Origin: Rhizobium johnstonii 3841
Lineage (GTDB): Bacteria > Pseudomonadota > Alphaproteobacteria > Rhizobiales > Rhizobiaceae
Assembly (NCBI RefSeq): GCF_000009265.1
Contig: NC_008380.1
Coordinates: 2,237,501-2,301,500 of the forward strand
Reading direction: 5' to 3'
DNA: 64,000 bases
The notes beneath the pieces were generated by a model. The model saw only the letters and a program-made list of their open reading frames with translations, did no database searches and had not been told where the DNA came from. Positions 55,744 to 62,617 of this stretch are shown in pieces. Numbering within the stretch: position 1 is the stretch's first letter; each line of letters starts with the position of its first letter. The position numbers and the translations under genes are program-made.

Positions 55744-57519
55744 TCAGGTGGCGCTCCAGGGAACCTCGTGTTGCAGGATTGCGGTCGGGCCCAGGATTTG
55801 GGGTTTTTGATTGTATTGCAGTTCTTGCAACTGACTGCGTGTCTTTTCGATCAACTGTTCAAAACTGATCTTCTTTTCGCGCCTCAGGATATTAGCAAGG
55901 CTGTATGTGAAGGCCCCGTGGCTTGTCGCACCGTGCCGGTACTCATACGACAGTTGATCTTCGCCACAGGCTTCGATGATGACGGGGAGATAGGGACCAG
56001 CAGCCAGAGCGGGGTCCTGCTTTTTGAGGCGGCTGTATTCGGTTGACGAGGTGCCGCGAAGCATGGAGGCACGTCCGATCCGCTGGGTCGTTCCTTCCTT
56101 TCCAAAATAGCCAGTTGCGACATCCTTCTTCGGTGTGAACTTGTCATTGATCCGCGTGAAATCCCGGCTGACCCACATTTGCGTCTTGCCGTCCCACTTC
56201 AGCTCCCGATGGCGAATATCGTCAGGCGGGGTTATCCCACGCGGCCGTGCACCACCGTCACGGTGAATGCCACCTGAGTGACAGCAATCAAAAATCATTA
56301 CTAGGCGACAATCGTAGGGAAGCTGGCTGTAGAGGTCATAGATTTGGTCGTCCGCGATGTACTTTTCCTGCGACCAATCGAAATCCCAAGGAACCAGCGT
56401 CTCGACATAGTGGTCAGGTTCGAAATTCTCGCCGTACTCCGGGGCACGAGCGCCATGGCCGCTGTAATAAAATACCAACTCGTCCCCGGGTTCGGGGTCG
56501 TCGAGTAGCCATTTGAGCCGCGTTACGATGCCATCGGCCGTCGCGCGGGCGTCGAGGCAGGTGCGGATCGACTCCGGAGGCAGCCCGCAGTCTTGGAGTA
56601 CTGCACTCATCGTGAAGACATCATTGACACAACCCTCGAGACGGTTAGCTGCCTCGGGATAGTCGTTGATCCCTACCAACAGGGCCTTTTGCTTTTTCCG
56701 AGGCTTGCCGACGACCGAACGACTTTGAGCGACAATCGAAGGAGCAAACGTCCTTGCGTTGGTGGATTCAGCGGCAATCGAACGCCAGACATTCGCCACG
56801 GTGGCGGGATTGGTCAGATAACCGGCTGCCGAATGGTCAGCCATGCCGGCATCATCGAATGGCGTCTCGGTTTGGCTGAAGTTGTTCGCGTCGGGGAGTC
56901 TGATAGGTGCGGTGAAGACGTCATCGTGGACGTTGTAGAGGTGGTACCAAAATTTCACGTCTAGAGGCTGGATACGGCCGTTGGTGAGGTTCCGGATCAC
57001 GAATGGATTGGCGATCTGCGAGCCAAACGTCACATAGCGTACTTTTGACAGCAACTCGGGCATGTCCGCCTTTTTCGCATCTGAATGGGTGAAGGCGTTG
57101 TATGTTATGAGTGATCCCAAGCTGTGGGCGAGAACGATGTCCGGCTGATGTTCGCGAATGGCAGCGAAGACCCGATTCCGCGTTTTTTGCTGGAACTTCT
57201 CGTCCTCGGCCCACGCTACGACATATCCTGCAGTCCATTTGATGCGGTCAGAGATGTCGGAAACAAACCCTCGGTCTCTTCTGCCGATCTCCGACACGCC
57301 GCTCTTCGCCAGCTTCCAGATCGCTGAGACACTCTCGGCGAACGAAATCTCAGTGGTTTCGAAGATATCATCATACGACATGAATTCTGGTGTGATCGCG
57401 AGGCCGGGCACATTTGGAAACGCTGACTCCAGCGCCCCGGTCCAAACCTCTGCCCATCCCGAGGCCCTTTGGTCTCCCAGACCATGCACTCCCAGAACTT
57501 TTAGAACCTTGTCTGTCAT
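55744..57519 (-). CDS. Alpha/beta hydrolase-caspase (metacaspase-like) fusion
   Basis: The protein is 591 residues from the ATG at 57519, chosen because a strong GGAGGAG lies just upstream. Residues 1-250 are hydrolase-like, with HGLGD (12-16) and LAHSLGSLITY (Ser133). A caspase/C14-type domain follows from about 275: KALLVGINDYPEAANRLEGC, FYYSGHGARAPEYG with His356, and MIFDCCHSGGIH with Cys414, the His-Cys dyad of caspase-like proteases. A hydrolase fused to a caspase is unusual. Caspase-like proteases act in bacterial cell-death defence and in signalling. Its immediate upstream genes encode a small protein and a lipoprotein. Confidence 0.88.
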   Translation of the reverse strand: MTDKVLKVLGVHGLGDQRASGWAEVWTGALESAFPNVPGLAITPEFMSYDDIFETTEISFAESVSAIWKLAKSGVSEIGRRDRGFVSDISDRIKWTAGYVVAWAEDEKFQQKTRNRVFAAIREHQPDIVLAHSLGSLITYNAFTHSDAKKADMPELLSKVRYVTFGSQIANPFVIRNLTNGRIQPLDVKFWYHLYNVHDDVFTAPIRLPDANNFSQTETPFDDAGMADHSAAGYLTNPATVANVWRSIAAESTNARTFAPSIVAQSRSVVGKPRKKQKALLVGINDYPEAANRLEGCVNDVFTMSAVLQDCGLPPESIRTCLDARATADGIVTRLKWLLDDPEPGDELVFYYSGHGARAPEYGENFEPDHYVETLVPWDFDWSQEKYIADDQIYDLYSQLPYDCRLVMIFDCCHSGGIHRDGGARPRGITPPDDIRHRELKWDGKTQMWVSRDFTRINDKFTPKKDVATGYFGKEGTTQRIGRASMLRGTSSTEYSRLKKQDPALAAGPYLPVIIEACGEDQLSYEYRHGATSHGAFTYSLANILRREKKISFEQLIEKTRSQLQELQYNQKPQILGPTAILQHEVPWSAT

Positions 57520-57553
57520 TTGCTCCTCCCGAGCAGCCGCTGATCGACTTGCC

Positions 57554-57910
57554 TCAGCCCCCGAAATCGCAGTCATAGTCCCTTGAGACGCCCCGAGGGT
57601 TTACGACGCTCACACCGGTCGGATGCAATCGCATTTCCTCGTGTGCGGCGATGAAGTCCTTGACAAAGTTGATAGTCTGAGGTGAGACGGTCACGAAAGC
57701 TCCGAGTTTCTTGGCCTCCGCGCAAAAAGCCGACGTTTGCTCGTGATTGGCTATGAGCTTCATGACTTGCGCTACGACATGGAGGTCGACGTTGATGGGG
57801 TCCTCGCCAGTCAAGTAGGTTGGCTGAGGCGGGTGTCCCGTTTCCAAATCGGCCGCCGCCGAGACTGCCTTCTTCCGGTTCTTAGCCTTTGGTGCTGGCT
57901 TCTTTTCCAT
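57554..57910 (-). CDS. Small protein in the caspase cassette
   Basis: The product is 118 residues from the ATG at 57910, with GAGGAG about 7 bases upstream. The N-terminus is basic and Ala/Lys-rich (MEKKPAPKAKNRKKAV), followed by an acidic helical domain (residues 50-90). It lies 18 bases from the lipoprotein stop and 34 bases before the caspase-fusion start, so it belongs to the operon. It has no known motif; a substrate or regulator of the caspase-like protease is possible. Confidence 0.65.
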   Translation of the reverse strand: MEKKPAPKAKNRKKAVSAAADLETGHPPQPTYLTGEDPINVDLHVVAQVMKLIANHEQTSAFCAEAKKLGAFVTVSPQTINFVKDFIAAHEEMRLHPTGVSVVNPRGVSRDYDCDFGG

Positions 57911-57928
57911 GAGACTGCTCCTCTCCAT

Positions 57929-58897
57929 CTATGGGGAAATAACCACGGTTGTTCTCTGCTTGGCCAAGTCGCGGGAAATCGACTGCTGGGCTGCAGAAGC
58001 GGCCAATAGCTCAGTCGGGTTGCCCGTCGCAGTGAGCAGGGGACCGTAAAGCGTGCCGCGGAGTGGTCCGACGGCCCCGGCATCGCTTGACGCGATCGCT
58101 AGTCCAATTGTGACCTGATGGTTGTCTGTTCTCGTTGCAACAGCGCTGGACAAAGAGGCATCGGCCAAACGCCAGCTTGGTCCGCCAGGTCCCGCGAACA
58201 CTATTTTCGGCGAGATCGACCCGGTAATCGTCGTCGTAAACTGAAGTCTCTCTGCCAAGGTCGGCGGCCCGCTTCGGTTTTCAGCTCTGCCCGCCAGATT
58301 TCCGAAGAGCGTCAACCGCATAAAGTCTTGAATTACTCCAGCGATCCCGATTTTGCCCGCTATTGGATAAATCATGTTCTCTTTCGCGATATGTTCCTCG
58401 CAAAAATCGTCTCTGACGCCGTGGATCAGATTGCCGAAGGTGTCCGTGGTTGTGAAAATGCGCTCGCTCTCGCGCTGCCGATCTAAGCCCGCGCTGAAAC
58501 CTAGCGTGCGTGTTGAGCCAGTGAAAACACTGAGCAGATTGAATTCGGTGCTGACGTTGTTGATTTCGGTCATGTCCAGGACATAGTCAAACGCGATGCC
58601 GGTTTGCCAGAAAAGGGAAAAGAGCTCGTGAACTCTGCCCTTGAAGAGAGCGGGCGTCAGCTTGGTGTATTTGTCGGGGTCAGCCTGTAAAGAAAAGCCC
58701 ACCTGCCTCGATACGCCATCGACGTCCTTGTCATGCGTGAGCCAGCCAATCGCGCTTTCCATGATCGCGTTACGAGTTTCACAGCGCACCTGCTTGACAA
58801 TATTAAGCGTAGATATGCGCATGTAGTTTTCAGGAACTGGATGGAGGGCGCAGCCGCTAGCAAGTAACATGACCCCAAGCCAAGCCTTGGCATACAT
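57929..58897 (-). CDS. Predicted lipoprotein, first gene of the caspase cassette
   Basis: The 322-residue protein has a lipoprotein signal peptide with lipobox LLASGC (Cys16). The mature part is beta-rich, with alternating hydrophobic residues in its second half, consistent with an outer-membrane or periplasmic protein. No family is recognised. It starts the four-gene minus-strand operon 58897-54011. The pairing of a surface lipoprotein with intracellular protease and hydrolase genes suggests a sensing or envelope role. Confidence 0.7.
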   Translation of the reverse strand: MYAKAWLGVMLLASGCALHPVPENYMRISTLNIVKQVRCETRNAIMESAIGWLTHDKDVDGVSRQVGFSLQADPDKYTKLTPALFKGRVHELFSLFWQTGIAFDYVLDMTEINNVSTEFNLLSVFTGSTRTLGFSAGLDRQRESERIFTTTDTFGNLIHGVRDDFCEEHIAKENMIYPIAGKIGIAGVIQDFMRLTLFGNLAGRAENRSGPPTLAERLQFTTTITGSISPKIVFAGPGGPSWRLADASLSSAVATRTDNHQVTIGLAIASSDAGAVGPLRGTLYGPLLTATGNPTELLAASAAQQSISRDLAKQRTTVVISP

Positions 58898-59875
58898 TGC
58901 AACTACTCCGCCCCTTAGAGATGATGCCTTTTTGTATTGTTAATTTATTTTCGGGTGATGTCGAGTGTGTCTGTTCCATTTTTGCAATTTAGTCGTGTTT
59001 CGTAAAGCGACGTTGGTCTACGAATAACCCATAGGCCATGCTCGTTCTGCGAGTCGGTCGGTTTAGGGAAGGGACGTCGACATTTTTGGGCCAAGCGATA
59101 TCAAGTTCATTCAGCGGGCTTTTAATGCGTTGTAGTCTGATCAATGGCTTTCGGGATGCCGCGGGACACGAGTGCCATCGACGCACGCCGCACATGATGG
59201 TTATGCAGGCTGAAGTCAGGCGCGCTCCTCGTTAAGCTGAATATCACCCGGCAAGAAGCGTCTTAGTGAGAGTGCGCGGGTGAAAGCAATCGATGAGCCG
59301 GGCGCAATGTTTCGAACTGTCCTGAAAAATTTGGATCGGCGTCGCCGTTATGCGCAAACCCGACAAGCGCTTCGTCATTTGCAGTAAGGTTGTCGCTAAA
59401 CTGACGCCGCCGGAGGAGACCCACCTGGGGGAACTGGCGTCAAAGTGTGGCTTCCAACCGCACCTGACGTGGTGGCCTGTGTCATCCCCAAAAGGGAAAG
59501 GAAGTTGTTGTGACGTTGGATGATGATAGATGGCTCAGGGGCTTCAACGCCGCCATTCTCCGCGAGTCGACGTTGATCCCCGAACGCTCCGAATGCTCAT
59601 CTAGTCCTTGGTATCCGTTCGAACGCCGGAATTTTCGTCCACCTTCTGTCGCGGAGGATTTTCTCCCATAGATAGCGTCGGTCGTGCATTGCAGCCGCAG
59701 CTTTCGTTGAGGTTTCGAGATGATATGTTCTATTTGATTGACACGGGCGGGATGTTCTTTTTATGTTCCATCTGACGAAGTCGAGGAAACTCGGGACGGG
59801 TTTGCGTCGACGTCTTCTTTTCACCCAACGTTCGACGCGTTAGCATTTGTGTTGAGTAACAAAGGATTCGATCTG
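58898..59875. other. Long stretch without a convincing gene
   Basis: Nearly 1 kb separates the lipoprotein start from the antitoxin-like gene. AT-rich sequence near 58925-58990 upstream of the lipoprotein may carry its promoter. A DUF1127-like remnant lies at 59280-59387, and one frame from 59350 overlaps it out of phase. The rest shows nothing coherent, so this may be a scar of earlier insertions and deletions. Confidence 0.35.
59280..59387 (+). pseudogene. Possible truncated DUF1127-like protein
   Basis: From GTG at 59280 (or ATG 59307) the frame ends after 35 codons with MFRTVLKNLDRRRRYAQTRQ then ALRHLQ. This resembles the first helix of DUF1127 proteins (a basic helix RRRxYxxTxxxL), but the DRxLxDIGLxR second half is missing. 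It is probably a remnant. Confidence 0.3.
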
Positions 59876-60067
59876 ATGAGTCACGTGCGAGAGTGGAGCA
59901 GGATCGAGGCCGAACGGCGCATCCCAGAGGTTCTTGACGGAGCCAAGGCTGGCAATCTTCAAATTATCCGAGATGTTGGCGGGTCATTCGAAATTCGATT
60001 TATCGCGATCTCGGGAAAGGAACCAGCCGGCAAAGTACTCGCGCGTGGCGGTCCGGACGGTGAATAG
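59876..60067 (+). CDS. Phd/YefM-like antitoxin-type protein
   Basis: The product is 63 residues from the ATG at 59876, with AAGGA about 10 bases upstream; a longer frame from 59738 is possible. VREWSRIEAERRIPEVLDGA then a beta strand (LQIIRDVGGSFEIRF) resembles the N-terminal fold of Phd/YefM antitoxins. No matching Doc or RelE toxin is adjacent. The 46-residue frame at 60112 follows. It is probably an orphan or diverged antitoxin. Confidence 0.55.
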   Translation: MSHVREWSRIEAERRIPEVLDGAKAGNLQIIRDVGGSFEIRFIAISGKEPAGKVLARGGPDGE

Positions 60068-60111
60068 CGCCGAAGGCGGGAGTCCAGACGACGCGTTATG
60101 GACTTCCAAGA

Positions 60112-60252
60112 ATGGAATTTCCTCTGCCAGCTTTTTCCGTTTCGCGTGGCAACGACCAACTCACAGCCGAAGAGGTGACGTTTGAAGGCGAACTCAGGCA
60201 AGCCGCCAAGGAAAGTCCCGCTTCAACACTGGCTGACCGCGCGTCCGGTTGA
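60112..60252 (+). CDS. Possible 46-residue protein
   Basis: The frame runs from ATG 60112 to TGA 60250-60252, in the same direction as the antitoxin-like gene and 44 bases after it. It reads MEFPLPAFSVSRGNDQLTAE and then an acidic helix (EEVTFEGELRQAAKES). It has protein-like composition but a weak ribosome site. It may belong to the antitoxin-like gene unit. Confidence 0.35.
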   Translation: MEFPLPAFSVSRGNDQLTAEEVTFEGELRQAAKESPASTLADRASG

Positions 60253-60264
60253 TCGATCGCTGAC

Positions 60265-60921
60265 CTATGACCACGGCATATGCAGATAGACATGATCCTT
60301 TAGGATATTGTACGCCTCGGAATCACCATCCTCGAAATGGCTCTGAAACGTTCCGGCTAGGTAGTCACAGAATGCCAGGCCATCCTCTAGAGGCTTCGAT
60401 CTGATGATCCTGCTAACCTCGGTCTGCGACCGCATGTGAAACCACAAATCTTTGCGAAGGATGCTCTCGATAAGAACGTCGTATCCTAGACCTGCATTGA
60501 GCTCGTCAGGACATATCGACACTTGGCGCAGGTGACGAACCGTCGGGCCAATCAAGGAGGATGCCATCCAAGAATAGAAAAGATGGAAGTGTCCCTGGAT
60601 ATGCTTCGGCACCTTTTGCTTGTCGATCACCGCGACGAGCAAATGAACTCGGGGATTCTCCTTGACCATTTTAACGGCTCGATGGGCGAATGATCGCCGG
60701 ACGCCTGAGCCGATGCCGATCCATTTCTTCTCGTTGTTGGAGGTCCAGTCGAACTCCTTCTTGAGAGCTTTCACGACTTTGCCCGGGACTCGGTGGTTAT
60801 CGTTTATCCCAACTATTGCACCGACGGTGAAATACCGACTGGAACCCCCTTGGCGATAGGGGAGGTTAAGTTGCCATCCTAAGTCGCCACTTTCGTCGAG
60901 AAGAACAAGCGCGTTTGACAA
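60265..60921 (-). CDS. DUF3800 protein (predicted RNase H-like) behind a structured RNA
   Basis: The product is 218 residues from TTG at 60921, preceded by GGTGGA 6 bases upstream; a longer frame reads through the RNA and its terminator and is rejected. The DUF3800 hallmark is ALVLLDESGDLGW near the N-terminus, then RYFTVGAIVG, conserved Lys/Trp and Arg residues, and an acidic C-terminal part. DUF3800 proteins have an RNase H-like fold with an Asp/Glu metal centre and are often near phage-defence or mobile genes. The gene starts only 17 bases after the U tract of an RNA terminator, so its expression depends on read-through or a cryptic promoter. Confidence 0.82.
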   Translation of the reverse strand: MSNALVLLDESGDLGWQLNLPYRQGGSSRYFTVGAIVGINDNHRVPGKVVKALKKEFDWTSNNEKKWIGIGSGVRRSFAHRAVKMVKENPRVHLLVAVIDKQKVPKHIQGHFHLFYSWMASSLIGPTVRHLRQVSICPDELNAGLGYDVLIESILRKDLWFHMRSQTEVSRIIRSKPLEDGLAFCDYLAGTFQSHFEDGDSEAYNILKDHVYLHMPWS

Positions 60922-60937
60922 TGAATATCCACCAACG

Positions 60938-60965
60938 AAAATGGCCCCCGCAAAGCGAGGGCCAT
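60938..60965 (-). terminator. Rho-independent terminator of the candidate RNA
   Basis: On the minus strand ATGGCCCTCG and CGGGGGCCAT pair over 10 bases (one G-T) around a CTTTG loop, followed by TTT, then CG. The T run is short but the stem is strong. It lies directly before the DUF3800 start region. Confidence 0.65.
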
Positions 60966-61068
60966 GGAAATTGTTGGCTATGCCAAGTTGCCGCGCGTTT
61001 ACACCGCGCTTAGGATACCCGAGAAGTGTTCTCAGGCGTCCGGTTGAGACTGTGGACTCACTAGCCAC
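60938..61068 (-). ncRNA. Candidate structured RNA upstream of DUF3800
   Basis: About 130 bases between a promoter (61073-61102) and a terminator contain four hairpins in series on the minus strand before the terminator stem. They are TGTGG/CCACA (61051-61069); a 29-base hairpin 61013-61041 with a CTGAGAA/TTCTCGG stem; GCGCG/CGCGC (60993-61009); and TTGGC/GCCAA (60974-60986). Dense pairing without a reading frame suggests a functional RNA. Several RNA motifs associated with DUF3800 genes have been described from comparative genomics, which supports this. Whether it belongs to one of them needs a covariance-model search. Confidence 0.65.
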
Positions 61069-61072
61069 AACC

Positions 61073-61102
61073 TACATAGCCTGAATGTCACCCATGTTCA
61101 AG
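61073..61102 (-). promoter_or_regulatory. Sigma-70-type promoter of the candidate RNA
   Basis: On the minus strand CTTGAA, a 17-base spacer measured from TTGAAC to TATGTA, and CTATGT fit the rhizobial housekeeping promoter (CTTGAC-N17-CTATAT). The predicted transcription start is near 61068, just at the first hairpin. The match and its position strengthen the RNA call. Confidence 0.6.
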
Positions 61103-61194
61103 GTGTATTGAAGGGATATTCCCCGAGCATCATAGGACCAGCCTGATACCATGGCACCTTGCATGGCGGGACTCATGGCTATGCCTCTGATACG

Positions 61195-61728
61195 TCATGC
61201 AACCTTGACCGCCAACGTCCTGTCTGCCCGTGCCGCAACTTTGCATCTCGCCACCGCCCAGACCTCAAATGCGGGATTGTAGACGCCTGGCAACGGAAAG
61301 AAGCCGTCGATCAGTTCGAAGTCCCTGGCATTGAGCGTGGCGATCGGCATATCGTATACGATCGACGTTGCAGCAATGAAGAGGTCTTGTCCTGGCTTTT
61401 TGTTGTCGGCCTTTGGATTGGCGAGCCAAAGTTGCGTCAATGGACGGCAGCAAATAAGCTTCGCAAGCAGCCGGGCCACTTGTGGGGTGGGGGCGGGATA
61501 CTCGAACTCAGTGTCGAGAAGTTGGTCCATCCATTCCCAGAGCGCCTCGGCTTTTTCCGGATCGGATCGGTGCTTCTCTGCTATCCCCGTTTCGACTTCG
61601 AGCATGACCGCGAATGGAATGGCGACGCGGGACTGCGCCATTAACCATTCTGAGACCTTTGGATGCGGCCGCCGCTTGCTGGAATTGCTGATGATATTCG
61701 TGTCGAGCAGAAAGATATCGTCAGTCAT
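61195..61728 (-). CDS. vapC: VapC-like PIN-domain toxin
   Basis: The 177-residue protein has the acidic PIN active-site residues: FLLDTN (Asp9), VMLEVETG (Glu44), GQDLFIAA (Asp115) and LNARDF (Asp136). PIN toxins cleave RNA, usually tRNA or rRNA, and are held in check by a cognate antitoxin. No antitoxin gene of normal length lies immediately upstream; only about 25 codons ending in an ATGA overlap at the toxin start are visible. The toxin is slightly longer than usual, with a C-terminal extension of about 25 residues. It may be paired with an unseen antitoxin or be an orphan. Confidence 0.85.
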   Translation of the reverse strand: MTDDIFLLDTNIISNSSKRRPHPKVSEWLMAQSRVAIPFAVMLEVETGIAEKHRSDPEKAEALWEWMDQLLDTEFEYPAPTPQVARLLAKLICCRPLTQLWLANPKADNKKPGQDLFIAATSIVYDMPIATLNARDFELIDGFFPLPGVYNPAFEVWAVARCKVAARADRTLAVKVA

Positions 61729-61966
61729 GCTTGCGATCCGAGCGTTCGCAGGAGAGATTCGTTGACGTTTGCCCGTTTGTGGTTAACGGAGCGTAAATCG
61801 AGCTATGCGTTTTCGTCTCAATTTTAGACGGTGCGACCCCGTTGACTCCAGTTTTGTTGTTCTCTATATGTTCACATCATGATCAAGATCGCCCTGTTTC
61901 CAATACGAATACGTTGAACACCGCCGCGCAAGCGGAGTGTCCATTCGGTTTGTATTGAGGTCAGGT

Positions 61967-62581
61967 ATGGCATCCGAAGATCGTGTTCAGCAGACGCGTC
62001 ATGAACCCACAGAAGCTTCTCAGCTTTCAAGCAATCGTGCCCGTTTCAAAGGTCCGTCGCGACCGGTTTTCCGGTCCAAAACTGTGCGAGACATGGTTTG
62101 CATCCTGGATGTGAATCCAGGTGTTCGTTCATGGAGCTGCCCTCCGCCGCCGCTGGCCGTTGGGCGAGGGGGATATACACCTGATTTGCACATGGAGGAC
62201 ACGGACGGCACATCCTGGCTTCTGGATGCGCCCGATCGAAAGGTGCCGTTCGAACTGGGGATCGTCGTGGAGGCGGCGAGAGCGCATTCGCATCGTTACC
62301 GAGTTGTCGACCGATCGGAAATCTACGAAGGCTTCCGGCTGCAGAACGCCAAGGACCTTCTCCGATACGTCGGTCACAATGTACCTCTTGGCGACCGCGT
62401 ACGCCTTCTCTCCGTTCTCGACGAACATGGACCGCTTTCGCTTGCCGATTGCCTTCGCGTGGTCCGGGAAACGCAACCCGTCCCGGCGCTTGCATCTCTG
62501 ATCCTACAGGGTCTCCTCGAAGTAGAGCTGGACGAAGCCCTCATCGGCCCGGAAACGATGGTGCGACGAATACGAGCCTGA
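61967..62581 (+). CDS. TnsA-like (degenerate) nuclease-fold protein
   Basis: The product is 204 residues from the ATG at 61967, with GAGGTCAGG just upstream. The middle matches the TnsA N-terminal pattern in part: FRSKTVRDMVCILDVNPGVR, RGGYTPDLHMED (Asp of the active site) and WLLDAP where a Glu-x-Lys is expected. The Lys of the catalytic motif is therefore missing, so nuclease activity is doubtful. A C-terminal winged-helix-like part follows (DRVRLLSVLDEHGPLSLADC). It is followed by the FtsH-like gene after 36 bases on the same strand, suggesting a joint function. Confidence 0.6.
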   Translation: MASEDRVQQTRHEPTEASQLSSNRARFKGPSRPVFRSKTVRDMVCILDVNPGVRSWSCPPPPLAVGRGGYTPDLHMEDTDGTSWLLDAPDRKVPFELGIVVEAARAHSHRYRVVDRSEIYEGFRLQNAKDLLRYVGHNVPLGDRVRLLSVLDEHGPLSLADCLRVVRETQPVPALASLILQGLLEVELDEALIGPETMVRRIRA

Positions 62582-62617
62582 GTCTTCTCGTCGTCCCATC
62601 AATCTCCGAGGCTCATC

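Noticed and set aside
57158..57586. A plus-strand 142-codon gene opposite the caspase fusion
   Set aside because: It is the mirror of the hydrolase domain of the fusion protein, which has intact motifs and a strong ribosome site.
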